DNA of 63,706 nt from Yinghuangia elevatio (GTDB lineage: Bacteria; Actinomycetota; Actinomycetes; Streptomycetales; Streptomycetaceae), in assembly GCF_040649515.1 (NCBI RefSeq), contig NZ_JBEZFP010000042.1:1-63706 (forward strand), read 5' to 3'. Numbering within the stretch: the stretch's first letter is position 1; each line of letters begins with the position of its first letter. Below the pieces are notes generated by a model. That model was not told the DNA's origin, did not search any database, and saw nothing but the letters and a program-made list of their open reading frames with translations. The position numbers and the translations under genes were made by a program. Positions 32,770 through 41,596 of this stretch are shown here, piece after piece.

Positions 32770-34706
32770 TGCTGTTCTCCGTTCGACGGCGCGCCGACGG
32801 GCGCGGGCCCGACGTGCGTGGTGACGGATGCCTCGGGCATCCGCGCTGGGTTGCCGGCACCGACGGGCGGAGCCGCAGGGGGGTGGATCACCGTGTCCGA
32901 CTCGAGGTCGTCGCCCACGCGGGCCCCGCGCGCCCAGAAGCCGATGCTTTCGGCGAGCGCGACGAGGGCCACCGCGACGGCGAGGGCGGCGGTGCCGGCG
33001 GAGAGCACGTCCGGGCCCGCGGCCGCGAGGACCGCCAGGACCAGCACGCGCCCGTCGTGACCGCCGAGCGACCAGGTGAGCCACCGCGGCGGCGCGGCAT
33101 GCCCGCCGCGTAGCCGGTACACGATGTCGTAGTGATGGTACGCGGCGGCCGCGACCAGCCCGAACGCCGCCGGGAGCGCGTCCGCCCCGTGCCGTGCGAC
33201 CACTGCGATCACGGTGGCGTACTCGGCCGCGCGGAACAGCGGCGGCACCAGCCACATCAGCGGACCGGCGTCGGTGAGCCGGGCCGCGGCCCCGGCCGCC
33301 GCGACGTACGCGACGGCGCAGCCGACCAGCACGCCCGGCGCCGCGTCGACGGCCGCCGCGATCGGCAGCGCGAGCACGGCCAGGACCCAGACCGCGCCGC
33401 GCGGATAGTGCCGGCCGATCAGGTCCGCGAGCACGCCGCCGTCGCACAGCGAGCGCAGCCGTACGGCGGCACCCGCGCGGGCGCGGCCGCGGTGCGGCAG
33501 CGAGCGCAGCACGCGTCCGGCGAGCGAGTAGCACCCCGCGAAGCCGCCGGCCGCGAGCAGCACGACAAAGGTCGTGCGGGGCGAGGTGGTCGCGGCCAGC
33601 ACGGCGATGAGCGCCCAGCGCTCGCCGATCGGCAGGATGATCATGCGGCGGGCCCACACGGTCCAGCCCACCGAGTCGAGGCGGTTCGACAGGCGGGCGC
33701 TGCCCGACCCGCCGCCGCCCTGCTCCTCGTGGCACTCGTGGAACGCGAAGTCGAGCTGGTGCCGCACGATCTGGACCGCCATCGCGATCGAGGCGAGCAG
33801 CCACACGTCGTCGCCCGAGCGTGCCGCGCCGAGTGCGAGGCCCGCGTAGACCGCGTACTCCTTGACCCGGTCGAAGGTCGCGTCGAGCCACGCGCCGATC
33901 TGCGAGTAGTTGACGGTGTAGCGGGCCACCTGGCCGTCGACGCAGTCGAGGACGAACGACAGGTAGAGCGCCACGGCGGCGCCGACGTATCCGGCGCGGG
34001 TGCCCGATGCCGCGGCCGCGGCGCCGGCGAGTGCGACACAAAGGGAGGCGACGGTGACCTGATTGGGCGTCAGGCCACGCCGGGCGCACCAGCGGGCCAC
34101 GTACCGCGACCACGAGCTGACGAAGAAGGTCGTGAAGAAGCCGTCGCGCGCCTTCACCGCCGAGTTGAGGCGGATGCCCTCCTCGTCGACGGTGTGCAGC
34201 GCCGCCTCCGCCTCGGCGCGCTCGGCGGCGGTGGCGGGGACGACGGCCACCAGGTCGCCGAGGGGGATGCGGTGGACCTGGACGCCGGCGGCGGCCAGGT
34301 CGCCCGCGAGTTCGTCGGGCGTCGGGGCCGGTGCGCCGGGCGTGGTCGCGGCGAGGCGGGCGGCGAGCAGGTCGTGCAGGGCCCGGGCGGCGTCGCCGCG
34401 GACGCTCAGCACGCCGGGTATATGCGAGGCCTCGTAGCGGTCGTCCGCGAGGATGCGCCGGAGCGCGTGGCGGTGGGCCACCACGCGTGCGTCGACGAGG
34501 GCAACCCGTGTGTTGTCGCCACCGGAGGCGGCCCGGGACACGTCGGCGACGCCGCCGGATATCGTGAGGCCGAGCGCGGTGAGATCGGCGACGACACGCT
34601 CTCCGGCTTCCGCCGGAGTCGGTGTGGTGACGAATACCGCCGATCCTCCGGACGCCGCTGATCCTCCGGACAGAGGACACCACTCCCTAAACGCGAACGG
34701 GCTCAC
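32766..34706 (-). CDS. CDP-alcohol phosphatidyltransferase fused to a DUF5941-type region
   Basis: This 646-residue protein has three parts. A soluble N-terminal domain (about 25-180) has VVADLTALG and VALVDARVVAHRHAL. The CDP-alcohol transferase domain (about 195-400) has an intact motif: D254, D257-G, AR, G, D275 and D279. The C-terminal part has many membrane helices (about 400-620). I recall Streptomyces proteins with this order annotated DUF5941. It is the first gene of the leftward operon. The start is GTG; I find no clear ribosome-binding site. Confidence 0.82.
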   Translation of the reverse strand: MSPFAFREWCPLSGGSAASGGSAVFVTTPTPAEAGERVVADLTALGLTISGGVADVSRAASGGDNTRVALVDARVVAHRHALRRILADDRYEASHIPGVLSVRGDAARALHDLLAARLAATTPGAPAPTPDELAGDLAAAGVQVHRIPLGDLVAVVPATAAERAEAEAALHTVDEEGIRLNSAVKARDGFFTTFFVSSWSRYVARWCARRGLTPNQVTVASLCVALAGAAAAASGTRAGYVGAAVALYLSFVLDCVDGQVARYTVNYSQIGAWLDATFDRVKEYAVYAGLALGAARSGDDVWLLASIAMAVQIVRHQLDFAFHECHEEQGGGGSGSARLSNRLDSVGWTVWARRMIILPIGERWALIAVLAATTSPRTTFVVLLAAGGFAGCYSLAGRVLRSLPHRGRARAGAAVRLRSLCDGGVLADLIGRHYPRGAVWVLAVLALPIAAAVDAAPGVLVGCAVAYVAAAGAAARLTDAGPLMWLVPPLFRAAEYATVIAVVARHGADALPAAFGLVAAAAYHHYDIVYRLRGGHAAPPRWLTWSLGGHDGRVLVLAVLAAAGPDVLSAGTAALAVAVALVALAESIGFWARGARVGDDLESDTVIHPPAAPPVGAGNPARMPEASVTTHVGPAPVGAPSNGEQQ

Positions 34707-35027
34707 CTAGCGTGGCGCCTCAACTACGCGGCGCCGAAGACAAATCGGGCTCTTTCCCTGGCGGCTGCGTCGCATGTCGCCCGGCTTCCGCAATTAGCCA
34801 TCCGTTGTTTACCATCTCTCGCAACCGAAGGACTAGTTGACGGCCTTCCACGGCCCTCGCAAACCTGCGGAAACCCCCTATAGGCGACCGAAATCACGCA
34901 TGCCCGTTGCGCGTCCGGGGGCCGGATATTCCCCAACGCGCGTGGCACACGGCACACGCGCAAACCCACGGTTTGGCCGGAATCCGACGCGGATCCGACC
35001 CGGCCCGAGAACGGCGAGGACGACCAG
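34707..35027. other. Divergent promoter region of the glycopolymer locus (321 bp)
   Basis: No gene is seen. The stretch is markedly less GC-rich than its surroundings between about 34730 and 34900 and separates the leftward CDP-alcohol operon from the rightward 35028 gene, so it must hold both promoters. I could not identify a firm -10/-35 pair or a palindromic operator. Confidence 0.55.
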
Positions 35028-36209
35028 GTGAGACCCCGGCACGCGCTGCGTGTGACACGAGACTCCGCCCGGATCGCCATGGACGTACTTCCGGTCAGGT
35101 CCCAGCAGTTCCTGGACCGTCGGGTACGCCCGCACGTCGCCCAGATGCGCACCACCGTCGTGGACAGTGTCGTGCGCCAGGTCGCGGTCGGTGGGCGTGC
35201 CCGCGTCCTGCACGCCTCGCTGCTCGACGGCCACACGCTGAACCTGCACGCGGTGCTCCCGTCGGACGAGGCCGCGGGCGGGGACGAGGGCTTCCTGAGC
35301 TTTGTACGCGGCCGCCGTCAGCAGCGCGTACCGGTGCGACTGAATCGCGTCAGCCGGGCCGAACTCCACGCCGACGCGACCGTGCCGCTCGGCCCGCTGC
35401 CCGGTGGCCTCGACCTGGAGCCCGGCCGCTGGGGCCTGCGCATCGTGCTGGGCTCCGCCGGGCGCCCGGCGCGGTTGTTCGACCTGGAGGGCCCGCTCGG
35501 CCCGAGCGCGGCGGGCGGGCCGACCCAGACCCCGCCCGCGAGCCCGCTCACCGGCTTCCGCTACCAGATACGCGTCACGCCGCTGGGACTGTGCCGCATC
35601 ACCGTCCGGCGGCCTCAGCCGCACGCCGAGATGGTGCGGTTCGAACTCCGCCCCGAGGGTGCGGTGGTGGCGTTCCGCATGGTCGGTGTGACGCGCGCGC
35701 GGCCGGTGGCGGTCGAAATCGCCTGCGGCTCCGGGCTGGTGGAGGTCGTGCCGACCGCGGGAGACGGCGACATCCTGGCGTTCGCCGTGCCGTTCGACGC
35801 AATGCTCCGGTCCGCGGTCGGGTCCCCGGTCGGGTCCCCGGTCGGCAGCGCGGAGGCCCCGCACGCCGGTGCCGCCGGTGCGGAACGGCCCGCGACGGGG
35901 GAGGGGCTCGTACGGGCGGAGGGCGACGAGCAGGCCGAGCGGCATGTGCTCGGCACGGCTGCCCGACCGGCCGAAGGGCCCGAGCAGGACTGGCAGATGG
36001 TCGTGCGCATGCGCGACGGCAGCCGCCACCCGCTGGGCCGTGAACTGGACGTCCCGCGCATGCCGCGCCGTGTCTTCCGGATGCGCACGCGCCTGGTGGC
36101 CACCGAAGGGGGTGCCCTGGTCCGCGTCCGACCGCACTACAACGCCCGCCGCCAATTCCGTCTCGGCTGCACCGCCGTCCACCACGCCCGCCCCGGAGTC
36201 ACCGCGTGA
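35028..36209 (+). CDS. Unknown protein coupled to the Stealth glycosyltransferase
   Basis: This 393-residue soluble, Arg-rich, mostly beta-strand protein has no signal peptide. It contains two similar-looking beta modules: GLDLEPGRWGLRIVLG with VRPHYNARRQF at the end, and a VRLNRVSRAELHADATVPLG segment. This layout is seen in accessory domains next to glycopolymer transferases. A GSPVGSPVGS stretch is encoded by a 12-bp repeat. I do not recognise a catalytic motif. Its stop overlaps the next gene's GTG (GTGA), so the two proteins are made together and may act as a pair. Confidence 0.7.
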   Translation: MRPRHALRVTRDSARIAMDVLPVRSQQFLDRRVRPHVAQMRTTVVDSVVRQVAVGGRARVLHASLLDGHTLNLHAVLPSDEAAGGDEGFLSFVRGRRQQRVPVRLNRVSRAELHADATVPLGPLPGGLDLEPGRWGLRIVLGSAGRPARLFDLEGPLGPSAAGGPTQTPPASPLTGFRYQIRVTPLGLCRITVRRPQPHAEMVRFELRPEGAVVAFRMVGVTRARPVAVEIACGSGLVEVVPTAGDGDILAFAVPFDAMLRSAVGSPVGSPVGSAEAPHAGAAGAERPATGEGLVRAEGDEQAERHVLGTAARPAEGPEQDWQMVVRMRDGSRHPLGRELDVPRMPRRVFRMRTRLVATEGGALVRVRPHYNARRQFRLGCTAVHHARPGVTA

Positions 36210-39076
36210 AGATCAAGTACCTGCTCACCCATGCCGACGAAATGGGCGGTACGCAGCGAGCCGTACTGGCCTCGGCGGCCTCGGCGGCGCATCGCCACGA
36301 GGTCGAGGTAGTGAGCGTCTTCCGCACCCGCGCCGAGCCGTTCTTCGCGGTGCCCGAGGGGGTGTCGACGCGCTACCTTGTCGATGCCACCGACCCGGCC
36401 TCGCCCCGCCCGGCCCGGCGCCCGCAGGCCGCCGAGGTCTGCCGGGTCCTGGCCGCGCAGCCGAGCCGGTACGTCGAACCCGCCTGGGACGACGCGTTCC
36501 ACCGCCTCTCCGACCTCGAACTCGCCCGGGCCCTGCGCGGGACGGACGCGGACGTGGTGGTCACGTCGTCCCCGGTGCTCGCGGCGCTCGCCGTACAGCT
36601 CGTGCCGGCCGGCGTGGTGACGGTGCATCAGGAGCACGCCGCGGACGAACGGCGCGGCCTGGGCGCCGAACCACTGCTGCGCCACGGCCCCGCCCTGGAC
36701 GCCCTGGTGGTCGGCACCGACGCCGCCCGCGCCTGGTACGCGGACGCGTTCGGCGCCTCTGGGCCGTACCTGGCCGTCGTCCCGCGCTCGCTCCCCACCG
36801 GTTTCCGGCCGCGCTCGGCACGCCTCAACCCGGTTGTCGCGGTCGCCGCGCGGCTGGTCCCGGACAAGCAGGTCGACCACGCGATCCGGGCCTTCGGCCG
36901 GCTGGTCGACGAGCACCCGGAGTGGACGTTGCGGGTCTACGGCGACGGCCCCGAGCTGCCCCGACTGCGCACCCTGGTCGACGAGTTGGAGCTCAACGAC
37001 AACGTGCACCTGCTGGGCGCGGCCCCGCGCATGGACGAGGAGTGGGCGCGCGCGTCGGTGTGCCTGCTGACCTCGCGCGCGGAGGCGTACCCGCTGGTGC
37101 TGGCCGAGGCGCGGGCGGCCGCGCTGCCGTGTGTGGCGTTCGACTGCCCCGACGGCCCCTCCGCGCTGATCCGCGACGGCGTGGACGGCTTCCTCGTGAC
37201 CCCCGGCGACCTCGACGGGCTGACCGCCGCGCTCGGCAAGCTGCTCGCCGACGGGGCGCTGCGGAACCGTCTCGGGGACGCCGCCCTGGAGGCCGTCGGC
37301 TCGCCCGTCGCGGACCCGGCAGGCGCGATGTGGGAGGAACTGCTCGGGCAACTGCGGTCCGGCGCCGCGCGGCCGGGCGCGGCGGACGCGAAGGCGGACC
37401 GGGTGGCCGAGTACGAGGCGCGCACCCAGGGCGGCGACGCGGTCCTGACAGTGCCCGCAGCGCCTGGCCGGCGCGTCGCCACCGATCTCGCGCACAAGGC
37501 CCACGAGGTCCGCATCGAGGCCCTGCACCCCGGCCTGCGGCGCGGCGGCGGGCAGGTCTGCCTGGTCGCGGACGACCTGACGCCGGCCGACGTCGCGGAC
37601 CGCAACCTGGGCCTGGTCGTGGACGTGCTGGAAGGCGCCGGGATTCCGTACGTCTACGTGGACACACCGGACGACACCGCCGCCGACGACGTGGTCCACC
37701 GGCACACCGTCGTGGTCGCGGCGGACCGGCGCGCCGACTTCCTCGACGCGGTCGCCGACGCCTATGCCGACGACGCCGTCTACGTCGCGGTGGTCTCACC
37801 CGAGGGCATCCTGACCAGGACCGCCGTCGCGGGGGTCCTGGGGGCGTGGGGGCTGGTGGCCGCGCCGGACACGGTCCGGGTGTTCCAGCCCGTGGTGACC
37901 TCGGGCGGACTGCCGCGGCTCGCCGGTGCGCACGGCGCGAACGTCTCGTTCTGGCGCGAGTCGGAGCACGGCCGCGACCTGGAACTGCCGGTGCGTACGA
38001 CGATCGGCCAGGTGTTGCCCGCCGGTGCCATGACACCGGTCCGTAGGCGGGTGGCCGGGCGAGAGGTCACCACCCTGGCGCCGTTCGAGCGGGCCCGGGT
38101 GGGCGGTTTCGACTTCCCGGTGGACGTGGTCTACACGTGGCCGGGGGCGGCGTCCGAGACCGAGGCGACCGACGCACCGGGCTCGCCGAGCTCGCCGGAC
38201 TCGCCGGACTCGCCGAGCTCATCCGAGTCGCTCGACTCCGAGGCGCTGCGGTACTCGCTGCGGTCGCTCGACATGTACGCCCCCTGGGTGCGCACGATCC
38301 ACCTCGTCACCGACCGCCCGGCCCCGGCGTGGCTCGACACCGGCCGCGTCGCGGTGGTCCGGCACGGCGACCTGTTCCCCGCGCCGGAGTGGCCGTCGCC
38401 GCCGCGGGGCAATCCGCTCGCGGTCGAGACGAGGCTGCACCAAGTGCCGGGCCTCGCCGAGCACTTCCTGCATCTCACGGACGACATGTTCCTGGGCCGC
38501 GAGTCCCGGCCGGGACGGTTCTTCCACGCCAACGGCATCACCCGGCACTTCGCGGCACGGGACGCGTTGCCGCCGACCCCGGTGTCCGCCGACGACCCGT
38601 TCGAGGTGCGTGCGGCGAAGAACGGGCGCGCGCTGCTGGAAGCGCGCTTCGGGCGCACCGCTACTCAGCTCTACCGCCGGGCCCCGCACGCGCTGCGGCG
38701 CGGTGTGCTCCGGGAGATCGAGCGTGAGTTCGCCGCGGAGGTGTCGGGGACCGGACGCGCCGCGGAGCGTTCGCACACGGACGTGGCGGCTGCGACGTGG
38801 CTGCACCCCGCGTATGCGTACGTCACGGGGCAGGGGGTGCCGGGGGAGATCGCGCACGAGCACGTCGACCTGGGCGATCGTGCGCAACACCGCTTGCTGA
38901 CACGGCTTCTGGCCTCGCGCGCGTACGACGCCTTCTGCCTGGCCGGCGCGGCCTCGGCCGTCGGCGATGTGCCGTACGCGGAGCAGGCCCGCATACGCTG
39001 TGCCTTCCTCGCCGAGTACTTCCCCGTGGCATCGCGCTTCGAGAGGGGATCGGCGCGCAACCTGCGCACACGCTGA
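36206..39076 (+). CDS. GT4-Stealth fusion: glycosyltransferase plus sugar-phosphate transferase
   Basis: This 956-residue protein has an N-terminal GT4 domain (about 1-390) with the EMGGTQRA glycine loop, VAVAARLVPDKQVDHAIRAF and SRAEAYPLVLAEARAAALP. A middle region (about 400-630) is unassigned. The C-terminal Stealth domain shows CR1 FPVDVVYTWPG (about 635-645), CR2 LRYSLRSLDMYAPWVRTIHLV, CR3 HFLHLTDDMFLG and CR4 SHTDVAAATWLHPAYAYVTGQ (from about 855). Stealth proteins transfer hexose-1-phosphate in capsule synthesis. A Ser/Pro/Asp linker between CR1 and CR2 is repeat-encoded. It probably polymerises or decorates a phosphodiester-linked glycan. Confidence 0.9.
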   Translation: MKIKYLLTHADEMGGTQRAVLASAASAAHRHEVEVVSVFRTRAEPFFAVPEGVSTRYLVDATDPASPRPARRPQAAEVCRVLAAQPSRYVEPAWDDAFHRLSDLELARALRGTDADVVVTSSPVLAALAVQLVPAGVVTVHQEHAADERRGLGAEPLLRHGPALDALVVGTDAARAWYADAFGASGPYLAVVPRSLPTGFRPRSARLNPVVAVAARLVPDKQVDHAIRAFGRLVDEHPEWTLRVYGDGPELPRLRTLVDELELNDNVHLLGAAPRMDEEWARASVCLLTSRAEAYPLVLAEARAAALPCVAFDCPDGPSALIRDGVDGFLVTPGDLDGLTAALGKLLADGALRNRLGDAALEAVGSPVADPAGAMWEELLGQLRSGAARPGAADAKADRVAEYEARTQGGDAVLTVPAAPGRRVATDLAHKAHEVRIEALHPGLRRGGGQVCLVADDLTPADVADRNLGLVVDVLEGAGIPYVYVDTPDDTAADDVVHRHTVVVAADRRADFLDAVADAYADDAVYVAVVSPEGILTRTAVAGVLGAWGLVAAPDTVRVFQPVVTSGGLPRLAGAHGANVSFWRESEHGRDLELPVRTTIGQVLPAGAMTPVRRRVAGREVTTLAPFERARVGGFDFPVDVVYTWPGAASETEATDAPGSPSSPDSPDSPSSSESLDSEALRYSLRSLDMYAPWVRTIHLVTDRPAPAWLDTGRVAVVRHGDLFPAPEWPSPPRGNPLAVETRLHQVPGLAEHFLHLTDDMFLGRESRPGRFFHANGITRHFAARDALPPTPVSADDPFEVRAAKNGRALLEARFGRTATQLYRRAPHALRRGVLREIEREFAAEVSGTGRAAERSHTDVAAATWLHPAYAYVTGQGVPGEIAHEHVDLGDRAQHRLLTRLLASRAYDAFCLAGAASAVGDVPYAEQARIRCAFLAEYFPVASRFERGSARNLRTR

Positions 39077-39166
39077 CGGCCCGCGGACGGGACACGTGGA
39101 CGGAAGCACGTCGACGGAGGCGCCGCAAACGAGACACTCGACGGCGGCACCTCGACGGAGACACAA

Positions 39167-39202
39167 GGGTGCGGCCACGGCCCGAAGGCCGTGACCGCAC
39201 CC
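39167..39202. terminator. Bidirectional terminator hairpin
   Basis: GGGTGCGG-C-CACGGCC pairs with GGCCGTG-A-CCGCACCC around a CGAA tetraloop (15 pairs, one mismatch). It lies between the convergent Stealth and small-peptide genes. Confidence 0.85.
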
Positions 39203-39219
39203 GGGAATGCCGCCGTGGG

Positions 39220-39390
39220 TCAGTCGACGTGGACGATGGAGTGGGTCTCGTGGTCGACCTCGATCGGCCACACGCTCACGTGGTCGGACGTGTGGTGGTA
39301 GACGACCACATCGGCCGAAGCGACCGGCGCGGCGATGGCGAGGCCGGCGACGGCAATCACGGCGGCGGCGCAAATACGGCGGATGTTCAT
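39220..39390 (-). CDS. Small secreted histidine-rich peptide
   Basis: This 56-residue precursor has a strong signal peptide (MNIRRICAAA, hydrophobic core, cleavage after ASA at 26). The mature peptide is only 30 residues. It contains six histidines (positions 32, 33, 37, 47, 50, 54), four aspartates and no cysteine, in a YHHTSDHVSV...VDHETHSIVHVD pattern. The density of His and Asp suggests metal binding, but this is inference. The ATG follows AAGGAG. No family is recognised. It is single-gene, ending at the shared terminator with the Stealth gene. Confidence 0.75.
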   Translation of the reverse strand: MNIRRICAAAVIAVAGLAIAAPVASADVVVYHHTSDHVSVWPIEVDHETHSIVHVD

Positions 39391-39531
39391 AAGGGCTCCT
39401 TTTGGCGCGGGGACATTGCCTGCACCAAGAAATATCCCGACGGGAGTTCCCGCCGACCCAATTACTCCGGGCGGGGGCGTGTCGGTGCCCCTTTTTCCCG
39501 ATCCGCTGTTCCCGGCGGGATGTCGCACAAC

Positions 39532-40578
39532 TCAGCGCGGGGAATTCGCCGTCGCGCACGGTGTGCCGACGCGCTTTTCCGCGGACGGGTCCGGCTCGTC
39601 GTTCCCGGTACGCCGCGCGGGGAGTCCGGCTGCCTGCGGGAGCGGCCGATCGTCGGGGAGCCCGCGTTCGTCCTGCGGGGCTTCTGCTTCGGCTTCCGCT
39701 TCCGGGAGCCGTGCCCCGGTCCGCGTCGCTCCGACACCCGCGACGACGACGCACACCACGCCGATCGCCGACGCCGGGCCCGGCACCTGGCCGAGCACGA
39801 CGAGCCCGATCAGCAGGGCGATGGCCGGCTCCAGGCTCATCAGCACCCCGAAGGCCGTTGTGGTGAGCCTGCGCAGGGCCAGGAACTCCAGGCTGAACGG
39901 CAGCACCGGGTGCAGCACGGCGAGCCCGAGCCCGACCAGCAGCAGCGGCCACGACAGGCTCCCGGCCTCGGTGGGCGCCGCGACGGCCGTCGCGACCAGC
40001 GCCGCGACCGGCATCGACACCGCGAGCCCCTTCAGACCGGTGACCTGGTCGCCGACCCGCTGGGTCAGGACGATGTACGCCGCCCACCCCGCCGCCGCGG
40101 CGAGCGCGAACGCCACCCCGAGGAGGTCCACGCCGCCGTGCCATGGCTCGGTCAGCAGCAGCACCCCGAGCGCGGCGGGCAGCGCCCAGAGCCGGTGCCG
40201 GCCCCTGGCGGCGTACATCGCGACGCCCAGCGGGCCCAGGAACTCCAGCGCGCTGGCCGTGCCGAGGGGGATGCGCGCGGCCGCGCTCATGAACAGCAGC
40301 ATCATGCCGGCGGTCGCGACGCCCAGGAGCCCGCACGCCACGAGGTCACGGCGGGTGAAGTCGGAGCGGCGCGGGCGGACCAGTACGAGCAGGATCGCGG
40401 CGGCCCAGAACAGCCGCATCCAGGCGGCACCCAGCGGGCCGAGGCGGTCGAACATGTGCACGGAGACGGCGAGGCCGAGCTGCACGCAGAACATCGCCGC
40501 GAGGGCCATCGCGGCACCGGTCTCGGCGGTGCTGCGCGCGTGCCGGGCCGGCTGCGTCGACGGGGCGTCCAAGGTCAT
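39532..40578 (-). CDS. EamA/DMT-family exporter (RhtA-like)
   Basis: This 348-residue inner-membrane protein has ten helices in two EamA repeats (about 20-150 and 160-295). AMFCVQLGLAVSVHMFDRLGPLGAAWMRLFWAA is typical of RhtA/YddG-like amino-acid exporters. The C-terminal 50 residues are a charged, disordered tail with EAEAEAE repeats. It would export amino acids or similar metabolites. It is divergent from the LysR regulator with an LTTR-type palindrome between, so regulation by that protein is likely. Confidence 0.88.
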   Translation of the reverse strand: MTLDAPSTQPARHARSTAETGAAMALAAMFCVQLGLAVSVHMFDRLGPLGAAWMRLFWAAAILLVLVRPRRSDFTRRDLVACGLLGVATAGMMLLFMSAAARIPLGTASALEFLGPLGVAMYAARGRHRLWALPAALGVLLLTEPWHGGVDLLGVAFALAAAAGWAAYIVLTQRVGDQVTGLKGLAVSMPVAALVATAVAAPTEAGSLSWPLLLVGLGLAVLHPVLPFSLEFLALRRLTTTAFGVLMSLEPAIALLIGLVVLGQVPGPASAIGVVCVVVAGVGATRTGARLPEAEAEAEAPQDERGLPDDRPLPQAAGLPARRTGNDEPDPSAEKRVGTPCATANSPR

Positions 40579-40605
40579 GCGACCCAGTAGACGCCCGGAC
40601 AACCG

Positions 40606-40623
40606 TTGGCGTCCACTTGCCAA
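40606..40623. promoter_or_regulatory. LysR-type operator
   Basis: TTGGC-N8-GCCAA is a perfect inverted repeat in the 76-bp gap between eamA and lysR, of the T-N11-A kind bound by LysR regulators. A second, weaker repeat (TTCC-N5-GGAA, 40633-40645) follows and could be the activation site. Confidence 0.5.
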
Positions 40624-40654
40624 TCCTGGATGTTCCGTTCGGGAATCCTGAACA

Positions 40655-41596
40655 ATGGCCCTCATGGAGACACGGCGACTGGAGATGCTCGCGGAGTTGT
40701 CGCGGCTCGGTTCCATGCGCGCGGTCGCGGAGACCCTCGGCACGACGACATCCACGGTGTCGCAGCAGATCGCGGCGCTGGCCCAGGAGACCGGCACGCC
40801 GCTGATCGAGCCGGACGGGCGCCGCGTACGCCTGACTCCGGCAGGGCGGCGGCTGGCCGAGCACGCGACCGCGATCGTCGCGGCCGTCGAGGCGGCCCGG
40901 CTCGACGTGGGGCCGGATGCGGAGCCGAACGGCTCGGTGCGGGTGGCCGGGTTCGCGACGGCCGTCCGCACCTCGCTGCTGCCGGTGGTCGCGTCGCTCG
41001 CGGTGAGCCATCCGCGCGTACGAGTCCTGGTCCGCGAGCACGAGCCCGCCGAGGTACGCGCCCTGCTGAACGCGGACGAGGCGGACCTCGGCCTGGTCTA
41101 CGACTACAACCTGGCCCCGGCAGAGGACGACCCCGTTCTGTGGTCGACGTCGCTGTGGTCCTCGCGCTGGGGCCTCGGCGTGCCGGACGACTACGGGCCG
41201 CCGGCGGCAGCGACCGGTTCGAGCGCGACCGGTTCGAGCGCCGATGTCTTCGCCCGCCACCGCACCCACGCGTGGATCGGCAACTCCCGCAACACCGCCG
41301 ACGAGCGGGTGATCGCCGTGCTCGCCTCCATCGCCGGGTTCCGGGCGCGGATCACCCACCAGGCCGACAGCCTCGACCTGGTCCAGGACCTCATCGCGGC
41401 GGGCCTCGGCGTCGGGCTGCTGCCGGTCTCGCAGCCGACCCGGCCGGGCGTCCGGCTGCTCCCACTGGACTCGCCGCCGGTCGAACTGCGGGCGTACGCG
41501 GTCGCCCGGCATGGCCGCCGCGACTGGCCGCCGCTCGCCCTGGTGGCCGGACTCCTGCTCACGGCGCCGGGGCCCGACTCGCCAGCGTCGCGGTGA
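40655..41596 (+). CDS. LysR-family transcriptional regulator
   Basis: This 313-residue regulator has an N-terminal winged HTH (about 5-65: LSRLGSMRAVAETLGTTTSTVSQQI) and a periplasmic-binding-protein-like effector domain (about 95-300). GSVRVAGFATAVRTSLLPVV is the start of that domain. A short SSATGSSA insertion lies at about 190-197. It resembles ArgP/LysG-type regulators that control amino-acid exporters, consistent with the divergent EamA gene. ATG 40655 or ATG 40664 could start it. The 3' end overlaps the convergent phosphodiesterase gene by 38 bp. Confidence 0.9.
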   Translation: MALMETRRLEMLAELSRLGSMRAVAETLGTTTSTVSQQIAALAQETGTPLIEPDGRRVRLTPAGRRLAEHATAIVAAVEAARLDVGPDAEPNGSVRVAGFATAVRTSLLPVVASLAVSHPRVRVLVREHEPAEVRALLNADEADLGLVYDYNLAPAEDDPVLWSTSLWSSRWGLGVPDDYGPPAAATGSSATGSSADVFARHRTHAWIGNSRNTADERVIAVLASIAGFRARITHQADSLDLVQDLIAAGLGVGLLPVSQPTRPGVRLLPLDSPPVELRAYAVARHGRRDWPPLALVAGLLLTAPGPDSPASR

